DNA of 64,000 nucleotides from Cyathus striatus. Taxonomy: Eukaryota; Basidiomycota; Agaricomycetes; Agaricales; Nidulariaceae. The position numbers and the translations under genes are program-made. Below the pieces are notes generated by a model. It saw only the letters and a list, made by a program, of their open reading frames with translations. It did not search any database and had not been told where the DNA came from. This document shows, one piece after another, positions 1-12,249 of this stretch. Location: assembly GCA_025738555.1 (NCBI GenBank), contig JAOVFP010000018.1, positions 868,001 through 932,000 on the forward strand, given 5' to 3'. Each line of letters begins with the position of its first letter. Within the stretch, counting starts at the first letter, position 1.

Positions 1-844
1 TCAAGGCTTCACATGCGTGTCGAGAGCCTGCGGTTCTATCAACCACCCGGGCTTGACCTCGCGGAAGATTTAGTTCTATATATGAGATCGGAGAATTAAG
101 ATTGTATAATTATGATGAGCTGTGCTATTCTGGTTGAAATGCCGTGTTACTATGATTGTGCTAGTTCTTGAGATTGTCTCGAGAAGCTGATGGTTTAAAT
201 TTGGGGCTCTGTTCGTAATATTTTAAGCTTGATAACCGCACAACCTTTAATTATAGATCTCCTACAATGACCGTTAAGTCCCCAAATACAAGATTTGATA
301 TCAATGGAAACGGTGATTCGTTAAGGAAATACGATGATATAATAATAATGTAGAGGGTTATAGTGTGCTATTGAGTCATAAATTCTTCCATACAGCGCCG
401 AATGTCACGAGGCGATTTGGACCCACTGTCGAACAGCCGTCTCGGATTTCTCGCAGCTTTGATTGGTCAACAAAGTAGTCACTTTATAGTCTTTATTCAC
501 ATGGTGTTCTATTTCCGTTGTACACATTTACTTTGATGCGCTGGTATCATCACTTGAAATAAAGGAGGTTATACTTAGGTTGGTTTTAGGCGCTTACTCG
601 GTGTTCAAGCGCTCACAATCCGCAAGTGTTCACATCAAGTTTGCGTTAGCAACGCAGACCGGAATCTACGTTTAATCTGTTGACTTTTCTCCGTCGGACG
701 CGACTCCAACTGAATAGAGAGGCTCTGACACCGGTACATTGCATTTCTCTTCGAGAGTCGGGGTAGGGCGGGACGGATACCTCGGAGGCTCGGACCGCTG
801 ATTGCCGAAGTAAGTGCTAAGAAGTCGTCACGCTCAAGTCACAC
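1..844. other. No recognisable gene
   Basis: I see no long reading frame, repeat or RNA gene here. The stretch is CpG-normal. It could hold the 3' end or promoter of a gene lying left of the window. Confidence 0.4.
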
Positions 845-1190
845 TCTCTCCCAGCGACAACCATGTTGAACTTGTGTTGAACCACCTCACTTACCCTGTA
901 CTAACCTCAAACTTACCACTTCGCCATTTTTCAACTAAGACTCAACTTTTCTAATATCAATGAAGGCTACAAGACACCGTAAAACTCGACGTTGAGCTCT
1001 CTGAGCCGTGCTGTAACGGAATTGAGACGGAGAAGGCTAAGAGAAGGCAAGGGGAGGAGCCCGCGGGGCAGGTTGCGTTGTTATCACTGGATTGTTGGTA
1101 AGTGCTTCTTTCCCAGCTCGTACTTCCGGTCTCATTCTTCCTCTCCCCATTGTATAGTCAGATCCTTTCACGAAGTCGCACTAATAGAGC
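845..1190 (+). repeat. Dispersed repeat R, copy 1
   Basis: This segment aligns by eye with three others (about 5790-6115, 41870-42310, 52065-52500). Shared landmarks, in order, are a run of CAAC/ACTTC words, an AAGAC..AAGACAC block, a GAGACGGAGAAGGC-like block, a TTATCACTGG block, a donor-like TTGGTAAGTGCTTC, then pyrimidine-rich sequence and CAGATCCTTT.CAC. The pattern resembles a transcribed leader with a conserved splice donor, but no shared reading frame is kept. It is probably a piece of a transposable element or an old duplicated locus. Weaker similarity may continue to about 1505. Confidence 0.55.
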
Positions 1191-2854
1191 TGTCGTTCAA
1201 CTTCATTAACACTGTTCACCGATATATATCCCCTCACGCCTTGATAGGGCCTACCCAACCAATCTCAACTACCCCTTGCGATGTTAACATGAAGAGCAGG
1301 GAAGACTATGCATGGAGAAGTGGGCGTCACGTATGTATGGCGTCGCTTTGCGCTATTGTTGTGCTTCCCCTTCTCACGTCCCCCACCGAGGCGCCCACGT
1401 AGAACGTCCCCTAGTCGCGTCCCAGTGCCCAATCCCCTCTATACGTCCTGGTGGATTTATGAAGGGGATAGAATGGACCTTGGTGGCGCGCATAGAACCA
1501 TGATTGCATTTAATATTGCTATACATGAGCGTACGGGTTTCCAAATTGTCGTCGTTCAACTTAGAGTAAAAGGGTCGGCGGTGAAGAGTCCATAAATTAT
1601 AGTTTTTGACCAGAGAAGCGAGGATAGCAGTCACTATCCGAGAATTTGGAAGCTGTGTACGTCGCTTAGCACTGAATAAGTCAAAAAATTAACGATACTT
1701 ATTGCGGCTTTGACGTTCGTGGACGCCGGGGATTGTCGGAAAGTATACTGAAAATACTGGCCACTTTGTCTTGGTTTTGGCCCTTTTTGAAACTTCAGGT
1801 TGATCATCTAAATATGAAAAGTTCAAAATACAAATCATTTTGAAGGTATGCTTCAAGCCTTCAACCCCGAAACCCAGTACGAAAACAAGGCGGTTAAAAG
1901 TTGATACTGGCTTGTCACGGAGATTGGCACTGTCGTGGCAATGACATTGACCAGATTTACTACGACCGTTAAGTTTACAGGCTTATAAGATTGTTCAAAA
2001 GCTTTTAGGCAGCTTTCAGAAGTGCAAAGAGAGCAAGTTAAAATCGTTTGAAGCAGTTTTAGATGGACCATGAATGTGATCTTGGGTGTGATTGTGTCGG
2101 GACGGGAGGGACACGGACTTGCTCGGACCTACATTATGTACATATATCGGAACCGGACCGTACGGCGTCTGAATGAAATCGGCGAATCATGTCGATTACC
2201 ATGCCACGAACTGTTAAGACTTAGTATCTCTGTTCCTAATATACTTGCTGGACCTTGTTAACCAATGGTTCGTCAATTTATTTTGCTTTGTCCGTTGCTT
2301 GATTTATGCTTGTTCCTACTCCGTTTTGAAAACTCTAGGATGGCCTTTTCATGGATGGTATATAACAATGCAGTTGAAGAAATCTACCGTTTTCACATCA
2401 ATTCGAACGGAGATTATCGACCTCATCGTCGATGAAATCGCGAATGTAGACATTGTGCTCTGGATGCGCTGTTATCGGAGTCACCTTTTCTCGGTTGCAG
2501 GAGTTGTATTTGGCAGTAGGGAAAATAAGTGCCGAGGACAGACGTAATTGAAAAGTTACGGAAGATTTGCCTCTTGAACGATGGTTTCCTAGGTCAAGCA
2601 AGATGAATCTAATAAGAAAATATCTCATGTTGGAACGGGGTAGTATTTAGATGTTGTGGCATCTCTGACGCAAGGTACACCTCCGTGAAATATTAACTGT
2701 CACATTATAGATATTCTGCTTTCATACTTATATTGATTGTTGAAATACGTTATATTATGACTTTAATGTCAATCACCCTATTGTGCAGTGATCGCCTAAT
2801 TTTCCATTTGAACCTGTAATTAACAATCCGATCTCCGACGCCGCCTACAGCGCA
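1191..2854. other. No recognisable gene
   Basis: Only short, mutually overlapping frames without family signatures are present. From about 1380 to 1505 there is faint resemblance to the downstream part of the R repeat module (GGGGATAG..GG and GTGGCGCGC words). Nothing else is supported. Confidence 0.35.
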
Positions 2855-5291
2855 TCAAGGAGAAAGACCGAGCTGGTCAAGCGGAATCTTATACGTAAAG
2901 TGGTCTTCCTCTGCGTCAATATGACGCACAAAATCACGTTCGGGCAACATGTTATCGATTTTATGTCTAAATAAAATCAAGGTTAGCCTGGGAAACTAAA
3001 TACAACGAGAACATACTTTTTCTGAAGATGTAGCTTTATTGGCATGAACTCAGCCCGAAGTCGACAGTGTTTGCACACAAAGTGGCAATCATCATATTTC
3101 CATGGTTTTGGGAAGTATTCATACCTATGGTGCTTAATTACTCTTATCATTGCTTCATCCGCAACTTTAAATACCGTAGTTTCATTGCAGGTGCCCTTGC
3201 GTCTCATCAAGTGAAAAATCTAAAAGTTTTGAAATTAGTCACTTTAGAAAACTGGAGATATGGAACGTACCGCAGCCCCCCAAGTCATAAACTCTTTCTT
3301 CTTCTTCAAGCTTCCAGAATAAGCGACACATTCAAAAATGGGACCAACATTATCCATATCTTCAACGCTTGCCGTACTCAGGTCAAATCCGGTAGCAGAG
3401 ATAATAACGATAGCTGCATTGTGATACTCAGGATTATATAAAATTAAGTTACTGGTGGCATGGATTTTGATGTTCTGCGATTTAAATGCCCCATCAAACA
3501 ATGAGCAGAGGTGCTCAGGGAAGCACAAGTCCACACCAAATGCATTTGGAAATCTTGAATGTTTATGCATTAGAATTCGTGGGTAGCTAATATACCCAGG
3601 CTTGCCTTCATCATTGCGCGTTTCAGAATTGTTTCCGCATTAGATAGATCTGTTTCACTAATGTTCCCTCCTAAAACCATGCGGAGAAGCTCTTCATCTT
3701 TGTTCCGTTTCCACTCAGTGCAGAATGTGTATAGTCCGGCTTGTACACTCTTGAAATTTTTCACGGTGAGTGTGAGTGTGAGGAGTATTTAAGATGAGAG
3801 ATCTAAATGGTTCGAAGAGGAAGAACTGAGGCATGGGTGGAACAATCGTGTTTATGGGTCTAGATCTGGTGTAGCAGTCATGGAATTCATAGAGGGTATA
3901 AAAGTGCCTCTTCAGCTTTTCACGCTCAGCTCCCTCAATATATAGTTGCTTCTCTTTTGTTAGAAATTCAATAAGCTGAGGTTGAATGTTATTCCAAACT
4001 ATATAATCATTAGTTTGTGACTGATGATGATGATAAAGAGCTTCATATGCACGTACTCCTCTCGGTTAGCTCCCTCGGAGATCGTACAAGCGAGTGATTC
4101 TCGAGTCGGTGTCTTGGAGGTGGGTTTTGGGTTGTATCACCCCAGCCCATGTTCGTGAGCCGTTTCGTGATTCTGACGACTGTAAGCCATTGTATGAGTG
4201 ACAGATACATTTTTATGACATACTCTTGTGCACGGTTATTGCGAATACTATCGCGCACGTCTGCGCATTCTTTAGCGCGTTCATCGAGCCATTTTTGACA
4301 CCTATATCCATGCTAGGAGCATTACTTAGTGTAATGAGATCATCAGAAAGTGCATTAATAACCATGTACCTCTCGAATCATTTTAAGTTTTTTCTTCTCA
4401 TTATCCATCCACTGTGATTTTATTTTACTAGCTAACTGCTCAACGTGGTTTTTGTTCCTCTTTAGTATATGTTCCGAATACAATATGCACTCGCATCGAC
4501 TTGCTGGATTACACGGGAAGAAAACTTAGCGCAAAGCAGTGACCTTAGCAAATATAATACCTTTACTGCCGAGATTTACAATCACATTGGGGGATACATC
4601 CAGAAGATCGAAATCGTACGATTTGAAATAGGACTGCTCGGAATCGAGGAACCTGATAACATGTGGTAAGTATTTAAACAGTCGGTGAATTGTAAATAAC
4701 TCACCTTTTATCATTCATCAAACATTTCGAACACCATCTAGCGCGGAAGTCCCAGCAATGTGTGACACGGATATATAACCCACATCCAATACAATGCTTT
4801 TCAAACATAAGTGCGGCATAAGCCCATTCGGTCATGTCATCGGGACACTCAGGAAGACGGTTCACATTCGAACGTGCGTGTATCCAGACCCACAAAGCGG
4901 AGTTGCTCTCGAGCATTTTTCGTATCGCTTTTGTGGTACGTGTTAATTGAACGAGGTCTAACGGATTCAGCATTCCGAATATCTGTGGCGCCACAGAAGT
5001 AAGTTTCCATCTTGTCGTAATTTACATGGAAGTGGACCTTACTTCGTAAAGAACATCCAAAGGCATTTCAAGCAGTTGTTTGAGTATGCCCCGCCTTCCT
5101 TTACATCCTCTTATAGCGCCATTTTCATTCTTGATCAACTGTTGATTTTGTTCCTGCTGCGCAGCTGATTTTTGCTTCTTTCGGGATGGTTTTTTTACCA
5201 ATGCCGTTTGGGTTGTAGTTTGAACCCTTTCTTGAAGTTGTGATTGTTGAGCGGTAGCTGAATTCTGGATACGAGATGATCTGCGTACCAT
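2855..5291 (-). CDS. F-box protein, 8 exons, two compensating frameshifts
   Basis: This is a probable substrate receptor of an SCF ubiquitin ligase, from the expanded Agaricomycete F-box family. Exons by splice sites and frame are 5291-5043, 4982-4705, 4652-4561, 4524-4370, 4312-4057, 3998-3271, 3219-3017 and 2966-2855. Exon 1 starts at an ATG, is Gln/Lys-rich and ends in MPLDVLYE. Exon 2 completes the F-box (IFGMLNPLDLVQLTRTTKAI) and holds a Cys-rich block (HCIGCG, CSKC). Later parts carry charged helices, a GWGD motif, SYPRILMHKHS, and a C-terminal finger with CKHC and a final KLHLQKKH before the stop. In exon 6 the frame changes near 3785 (in a TCACAC microsatellite) and returns near 3620, so two shifts cancel. 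This is either a young pseudogene or sequence error. The exon 5 interior could hide one more intron. A truncated relative lies at 12.25-12.64 kb. Confidence 0.8.
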
Positions 5292-5789
5292 CGTTGAAGT
5301 TGTGGGAGAAACGAAAGATGAACCAGTTACGCGTTATCTTGAATATATCGTGTACACTTTGTATTCAATCGTTACTTTTTTCATTACCTTAAGTGGGACA
5401 GCTTACTTAAACGCTCTTCAAATAATTGGTTAATTGAAAGGTCTAGCACATAAAGAAGAGAGCTATACATTCGATTTAAAGAACTAAGTACGTCGGTCAA
5501 CATCTCGATGAGCGGAGATATGAATAAAAAACGTACTGTTTCAGAGGTACGAACAGAATGTACATATTAAGACCCCTTCTACATCCAGCCTAGACCATCA
5601 TGGTCGTATTACTTGATATCCTGCCTCATTATTGTCTTTAATGAGAACATGAAAGGTAAACATAGGTTGGGCCACCAGCGACGAAGACAGACCACGGAGC
5701 CTATTGTCGCTTGATTGCCGGCTCTGGAACGATTGCGTGACAAAGCTGACAAAGCACGGTAAGAATTGGGAAGGCGTTACACTTGTCAC
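5292..5789. other. F-box upstream region
   Basis: Non-coding by eye. It contains the promoter of the minus-strand F-box gene. No TATA box or other site is clear enough to call. Confidence 0.3.
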
Positions 5790-6115
5790 ACTCTTCCTCC
5801 CACTAGTGGTGCTTGGGTGGTGCGATCACTCCAGCCAAACTCCAGCACTTCTAACCAACTTCACCGTTTTCCAACATTGACACGACTTTTACGAGACTCA
5901 TGAAGACCAGAAGACACACAATTCGGCTTTGACTCGCTCTATTGGGCGTGTTGCAACGGGTATGAGACGAAGAAGGCGAGGGCAAGGTTTGGGAAAGGTT
6001 GTTTGTGTTGATATCACGGGCTCGTTGGTAAGCGCTACCGGGTTTCTGGCAGTGCTCGCACTTCCACTCTCATTTTCCCTCTTCGAACAGGATAGTCAGC
6101 TCGTCTTAAAATTAT
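5790..6115 (+). repeat. Dispersed repeat R, copy 2
   Basis: This is the second copy of the R segment, with the same order of landmarks as copy 1. They are CACTTCTAACCAAC, an AAGACCAGAAGACAC block, GAGACGAAGAAGGCGAGG, GATATCACGGGCTCG, TTGGTAAGCGCTACC and CTTCCACTCTCATT, then CTTCGAACAGGATAGTCAG. It lies about 410 bp upstream of the SET gene. Short frames here are not conserved between copies. Confidence 0.55.
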
Positions 6116-6526
6116 CCTAGATTTGCCAGATGGACGTAAGGGACCTCTGAGCCTCTCAAGTCGTGCGTAATTCCCTGCTACATGATCACCGACAACATAT
6201 GTCGCTGCTTTCTGTTCCTCCTTAGGAAATTGGCGTCGATACCACCAGTACATCTTCTACTGAGAAGGGTCGTGAAGTCATCGCAATGTTGCACGGGCAC
6301 GGGCACGTTCTAGATCCTAATTGGTTCTCGGCCCTCTCGGAGATCGAACACGACGTCCTGTCGGACAGTCTTCTCGAGATGTACTACTGCAAATGAGCTT
6401 GTTGCCCTCCCCAATCGAAGCATGGAAGAACGTACGACTTCAAGGACGCCTCATTTTTCTCCTTCCTATAGCTACTTCCTTCAACTCGTCTTTCGTATCC
6501 CCCACCTGCCGTGATTGCTCCATACA
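6116..6526. other. SET gene upstream region
   Basis: No gene is visible. The pyrimidine-rich tract at 6460-6510 just before the ATG (CTCCTTCCTATAGC, CTTTCGTATCCCCC) fits a fungal core promoter, but no defined element can be named. Confidence 0.3.
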
Positions 6527-7979
6527 ATGAAGCGCGCGTTCCACATACAAAACGTGAAAGACAAACCGTCCTCATCAGCAAAAATAACATCCTCTCCAGT
6601 GGACATTCTATCGAACTTGGAACAAGATGTGGTCATCAGCGGGTTCGGTGAGTCAAAAATCGAAATCTCATCATCGGTCGAAGTATCTCACTTTTACCTA
6701 GACCAAATTCTCATCAACCCAGTAACATACCTCCCCATCCTCGAAGGACATCCACAAACAAAAACCGACTATTTGCCCTCAACAATAATATGTACTCGCA
6801 TACCGAGTCTCACAGACCTACACGGTATCACGCAATGCATCCTCCCATTAGATCTCAAATCGCACATCCTATCCATTCCAGATTTTCCACTTGCACCGCC
6901 AAATCCATCTCAGCAAGACGTCTACCGCGTTGCTCCAACACAGTCGAAAGGATTAGGTCTATTCGCTATGAGTACTATTGAAATAGGCCAACTTATTCTC
7001 GCTGAAAGGCCGTTACTCATCGTCCCTTGCGATACCGCTTTCAATGTATCCGATATCCATACTATCTCGCGGCATTCTTCGGAATGCATGAAATCGGCTC
7101 TTTCAGGTGCATTGGTTAAGTTGTTGGTTCTGAGGATGCAGGAGGAGAACAGTCGTTCTTTCTTTGAACTGTCTAATTCTCACCCTGATGATTGGGAGGG
7201 TGTAGCTCATGGAACATTCAGGACGAATGCGGTAGATGTGAAGATTACCGCTTGTGATATGAGGTTTAAAGGTGTAATGAAGACTATGGCGCGCGTTAAT
7301 CATAGGTTCGATCTCTACAAACGATACACAATCTCTTACTGATTTTTCATACAGTTGTTGTCCAAACGCAGTATACTACTTCGACCTACCCACATTCTCC
7401 ATCCACCTCCACGCCATAAGACAAATTTCCCCGGGCGACGAAATAACAATCTCTTACGTACCACTCGAAAGCACCGCCTCCGACCGCGCAGCCCATCTAA
7501 CAAAGCACTATGCCATACCCCCCTGCAGATCCACATGCTGCACGAACCCCTCCTCAGACACGCTCCGCACAAGCATATCAAGCAAAGCCCAAGCGCTCCA
7601 AAGTCGCATGTACGAAACTTGCACCAGAATCGAAAAAACAGTCCAATGCGTGCTCGTCACCAATTTAAATATAACCGACACACCGGATGAAATGGCTAAT
7701 ATACGAAAAACGTATCTCACTGCGAAGGCTTTGGTGTGTGATATGAAGAGGTTTGGAATTGAGGGGTGTATGTCGTATGTGATCTTGGTGAGGACTACAT
7801 GTTGGTGTTGTACTGCGCTTTCGTTTTCGAGGAATCCGGGGGCTGGGATGAGGATTGTGGATGATAAGGTTAGGAGGTTTAGGGTTTTTGCGGGGAAGGT
7901 TGTGAGAGCGCTTTTAGGGGAGAGGGCGGAGGAGTTTAGGGTGCTTGTACTTGAGAATGAGATGTTTGGTATAGTGTGA
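6527..7979 (+). CDS. SET-domain protein with post-SET cysteines
   Basis: A 449-residue SET-family protein, in form a lysine methyltransferase of the type often found in fungal MYND/SET-like paralogue sets; no MYND finger is visible. Exons are 6527-6647, 6702-7305 and 7355-7979. Intron 1 (54 nt) contains no stop and keeps frame, so it can be mistaken for coding. Intron 2 (49 nt) splits the serine codon of the NHSCCPN motif and has a CTGAT branch site. The SET N-part is at residues 115-148 (RVAPTQSKGLGLFA, then AERPLL). RVNHSCCPN is at 238-246, the GDEITISY motif at 269-276, and a post-SET CRSTCC cluster at 299-304. The ATG at 6527 is chosen because upstream in-frame codons are not ATG. Catalytic competence and substrate are unknown. 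A nonsense-bearing paralogue lies convergently at 10.1-11.1 kb. Confidence 0.85.
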
Positions 7980-8526
7980 TGTTGGTTGGATGTTCTATTG
8001 TTTCGGAATTTTGAGAGAAAATAGGTTCATGCTCTTCAGAGTTGGCTAGGAAATATTTGTTGGTACTTATGATTCTTAAGTTTGTAGTCCGATACCTTTC
8101 ATGTTTCTGTTCCATTGGCCAGTTTTTTATGATCGTCATGGCTAATGATTGATGATCCTATGCACGACTCCTGCATACTTATCTACGGTGACATCATATA
8201 CATTACAGCTCATTTGCTTTCTATGAAGGACTAATAATAGTCGATAAACATCGCAGAAATTATAACCTACTGTTCGTGACTGTCATCGCAACTTAACTGG
8301 GCCTTCATGCATCCTTGTTCCTGCTTTGTTGCAGAAAAAATTCTGGACTCATTTATAATCACCGGTTTTGTAACCTTTGATCATGTTGTCCATTACATGA
8401 AGCCAATAGATGATATTGAGCGCGTTATGCCTGGTTATAGGCTACGTGCTACGCATTCGTGGCAATGGAAAATCAATGTAATTAGATGATCGTATCGAAT
8501 GAGCCGGAGTTCTAATGCTCATGTCT
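7980..8526. other. Intergenic, ends in target duplication
   Basis: No gene is visible. It holds the SET gene 3' flank and, at 8518-8526, the nonamer CTCATGTCT, which is repeated at 9831-9839 on the far side of the next element. Confidence 0.5.
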
Positions 8527-9830
8527 GGGCTACTAGAATTTGACGTTGCCCTGTATTTTGACGTTGCCTCACTGGCAACGTCAATTCTTGCATGGCAACG
8601 TCACGCAACGCCGGGCAACGTCACAGCAACGCCAAAGTGCCCGCGATCGATTTTTTCCCACACCCTCGCTAACAAATCTCGACCGCGAGTCACTGTCTCC
8701 CGCCCCTCTCTTTTGGAATTTCACACGTGTATCACCATTGCCTGCCTCCTGCTCATCGTTTCCCATGCTTTCTCTCACACTTTTTGATAATTTTTTTACA
8801 CAAAACACATAGTCTACTATTTGTACTACAATATAGAGTCATCTTACTTTACAAAGTATGGTACATGTTACAGTGAAGATTTTAAAAAATGTATCTAATT
8901 CACATTTTTCATATCTTTATTACCATAATTACATAGTGAAATATTGACTGGTACATATGTCATAATTTATATTAGATGATGAAAAAATAATTGAATAAAA
9001 TGAAAAATAATTGAGCTACAAAATAAGAAAAAACTTGCTCACTGCTGAGTATGATGACAAGGAAGTTTGATGTGTGCCGCGGCGATGACGAAGGGTGCTT
9101 GATGGAGTGATGGATGGGGTGAACACTGCGTACAAATATAAACAAAGGTGGGGCGGAGGGCGTGGGAAAAATCAAACCTCCAGCAACGTCAAAGGCAACG
9201 TCAAGCAACGCCGGGCAACGTCACGGCAACGCCAAATCTAACAAAAAAGTTCAAATCGGCAACGTCACAACAACGTCACGCAACGCCAGGCAACGTCAAG
9301 CAACGTCCGGCAACGCCAAGCAACGTCAATTCTCGGATCGGCAACGTCAGGCAACGTCAAAATCTGATTTTCAACAATTTCTACAACTAGTATAAAATGA
9401 GTAGAGTGCATGTATCTCTATGAAATCTTTACTTTTATTTCTATATATCATGTATTTACTAAACTACAAGATGTCTAGAGTAGAAATTTTGTGTATAAAG
9501 GAAAAAAATACATATTTCCAACTTATTTCACTGTGAGATTATAAGTTATACCCTGTTATACATGGTTCATATTCCTCATCAAGTGCTAATATATATTATA
9601 TGAATGCAAGGTACATTTTTCATTGCGAAATCCTACTAATTTATTGTATTTATTACTAACTAAGCATGTGCACAAGCAGGACTCGAACACAGGACCTCAG
9701 CAAGCAACGCCACTGCAACGCCAGGCAACGCCAAAATTAAATATGCAACGTCAGGCAACGCCAATGCAACGCCAGGCAACGTCACTTGGGCAACGTCAAA
9801 ATACAGGGCAACGTCAAATTCTGTGGGCCC
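8527..9830. mobile_element. Non-autonomous Mutator-like TIR element with CAACGTC word arrays
   Basis: The two ends are inverted repeats matching at 38 of 42 positions. Both begin GGGC and continue AGAATTTGACGTTGCC, then CTGTATTTTGACGTTGCC. They are flanked by an exact 9-bp direct repeat, CTCATGTCT (8518-8526 and 9831-9839). A 9-bp target duplication is characteristic of Mutator-like elements. The arms (8540-8645, 9180-9370, 9700-9825) are built almost entirely of GCAACGTC / GCAACGCC words, many per arm and mostly in one orientation except in the left terminus. The centre (8800-9150) is AT-rich with no convincing transposase frame. The words may be transposase-binding sites; that is inference. 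Confidence 0.85.
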
Positions 9831-9839
9831 CTCATGTCT

Positions 9840-10107
9840 GACATGAACACTGGTACTGAACAAGCAACAGAGACAACTACCTAGCTTGAAAAGTCCAGAC
9901 TCGGTGTCAGCCACCGGTGGGAAACTGCCCACCAGACACACTATTTAAGTTGTCGATTCTTCCTCAATCCCTCCTTTCATACTACCACTTTCTGAGTCGC
10001 ATTTCAACTTTCCTTTGTGTGATGGGAATCTTGACTGATTAAATGTTATTGCTCTCTGGTCTACAGTAAGGGGTACTTCAGCGAAGGTTGTGTCTTCCCC
10101 CGCATAC
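9840..10107. other. 3' flank of SET pseudogene
   Basis: No independent gene is visible. In another frame a short open stretch continues past the pseudogene stop but shows no similarity to the C-terminus of the intact SET paralogue. Confidence 0.3.
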
Positions 10108-11137
10108 TTATGTGGTTGCTGCGCAGCACAATGAGGTACATGGTGGAACAGCGTAATTACTCTCGAGGAAAGAAGCACGATCCTCAGCAGAGATTTCGAG
10201 GGGAACATAGGAGATAGTTATTTCTTCACCCTTAGAAATCGTTCGAATAGCATGAAGTCGGACAGAGAACGAAGGTAAATCAAATTTGTATACGGCATTC
10301 GGACAGCAACTGTTTAAAAATCAGTAGACATAGCCTATGAAGTAAAGCACCAACCTATGATTGATCCGAGCCATATCCCTCATAACAGCCTTAAACCTCG
10401 TACCAAGGTCGCCCATATTCACCTCTACCTCGTTCGTTCTGAACATTCCATGTATAACACCTTCCCAATCCCGCGGATGTGCATTATGCAGTGCTAGGAA
10501 TGCACGTTAATTCTCTGGCGTCATTCTTGTAACCAATAAATCGATCAACGCTCCCGATAGAGCGGACATCATAGATCTGGTGGAATGTGGCGTGATTTTA
10601 TAAACATTCCTAGTACATAGAGGGGTATGGAAGGGGATGAGGAGCAATGGTCTTTCGGTTATGATAAGCTGGCCTAATTTGATATCGGCTGTAGAGAACA
10701 GTCCAAATCCTTTGGATATCGTAGGACCGATGTGGTAGACTTGTGCTTGGGGGAGGTATGGTGTGCGTGGAAATCCTGGTATGCTTAATATACGGGATTT
10801 CAACTCTGAAGGAAGGATGCATTGTGTAACGCCGTGTGGGTCGTTCATGGGTATACGAGTTAATAGGGTTTTATCTGGAGGGTAGAATATTGTGCTTGGT
10901 GAATGGCCTTCGAGAGTTGGGAGATAGCTGACTGGGTAGTCCAGGATTTGCTCTGTAGAAACGAGGGGTGTGTTTAGAGATAAAGATATAGAGAAAGTGG
11001 TACGTACTAAAACCAACGACGAGAATATCTTGCTCGGAGTCTGTTGGATTGTCTGATGGAGAGGGGGTCGTATCTGTAGAAGAGCTTGAGTCTGTATAAC
11101 TTTTCAACTTGGGTTGTGGACGGGTGCTTCGATCCAT
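10108..11137 (-). pseudogene. SET-domain paralogue, broken
   Basis: This is a paralogue of the SET gene at 6.5 kb in opposite orientation (tail to tail). Three exons are recognisable: 11137-11008, 10952-10355 and 10309-10108. Introns (55 and 45 nt) sit at exactly the same positions and phases as in the intact copy, including the one splitting the NHSCCPN serine. The SET N-part is kept (YHIGPTISKGFGLFS, ITERPLL), as are RINHSCCPN, GEEITISYVPLE and the post-SET PPCTSLCC. Two lesions are visible. A TAA stop at 10508-10510, just after MTPEN, falls where the intact copy has a serine codon. A TAA at 10108-10110 right after the post-SET cluster removes the C-terminal third. Read-through aside, the product would lack the catalytic half. 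Confidence 0.85.
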
Positions 11138-12249
11138 TACGAGGAGGACTCAGGGATAGGTTGGTACGTTGCGAGAACGGCAAATGGGAACCTTGAATCT
11201 TGAACGAAAGAAGCACACTTTGATATCGTAAATAAGGTCGCTCTAGTCTTCTGCAACAAGCCGCAACAAGTCTCGTAGCCTGGGCCATTTCGAAACAGTG
11301 TCGTCGTATATAATGATTCCATTACCATGAGGCTCGAAATCGAAGACACTAAGCTATGCATGCAATGCGCATGTAAAGCCTCAGTAAAGGCGTGCTGGTT
11401 CCTAAATTTGATGGGATTGTAGGAGTATGGTTTAGATAAGTACTTCGACATACGTATACGTTCTGAGTGGCCTATCGATCGTATGGCGAGAATATGTGCC
11501 AGGGCACTCTGACCATTGTTATTCGAATTTAACAGAGGCACTGTGGAAATGTGCAGAGAAAACAGGGGGAAAGAAACCGCGAGAGAATAGCAATTGCGCT
11601 TCAATTTTGACAATTACAAATGTTCCACCGATATTAATGGAAAAACAGACGATGATAAGAGCAGACAGAAAATGCTGGAAGTCCGAGGGAACGACGGGGA
11701 AGGAAGCATCCACGGTCGAGTCGCCAACGCCTCACCCGGTGATATTGATGACGTGTCGCTGTAAATGACACGCACATGTATTTCGTCTATTTGTTTCAGA
11801 GGCGCAAGACAAATATAGTTGCGGTTTTTAATTACATCATTTCCAATTTTCCAAATCATTTCAACATCCTTCAGACATACGGTAGTACTTTACTAGCTCG
11901 ATCTGGTACTTATTTCTATAAATTCCTACCATTTTACCTTCTAGTACACTATTGATTTTGTTAACCATCCAGATGTACAGAGATGGAAAAAATATGAAAA
12001 ATGTCCCACATCCCGAGACTAAGAACGAAATAAGTACGTTTTTTACATAAATCTATTGATCCGGAAGAATCATATAAATGTTTTGCACTCGTGACATAAT
12101 GCCGAATGAGATATATGCCGGGATGATGTGCACAGTGTATATGAAGGGTTAAGAATGTATGAGATCAATGCTGCAATTTCTTTTGAGATTAGGAGGATTC
12201 TATGAAATTTAAGTACGTTCTTTTTCATTAGCATCATGTAGTTCAAGTA
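11138..12249. other. Gene-poor; one unrecognised 158-codon frame
   Basis: A 158-codon open frame on the minus strand (11137-11613) directly abuts the SET pseudogene start. It has no family signature and no paralogous counterpart upstream of the intact SET gene, so I do not call it a gene. The remainder is AT-rich and shows nothing. Confidence 0.3.

Noticed and set aside
9671..9691. tRNA-like box B (GTGTTCGAGTCC on the minus strand)
   Set aside because: No box A, cloverleaf or acceptor stem can be formed; the segment lies inside the Mutator-like element.
11137..11613. 158-codon minus-strand frame as an N-terminal extension of the SET pseudogene
   Set aside because: The intact paralogue has no such extension, and the pseudogene has its own ATG and exon 1 at 11137.
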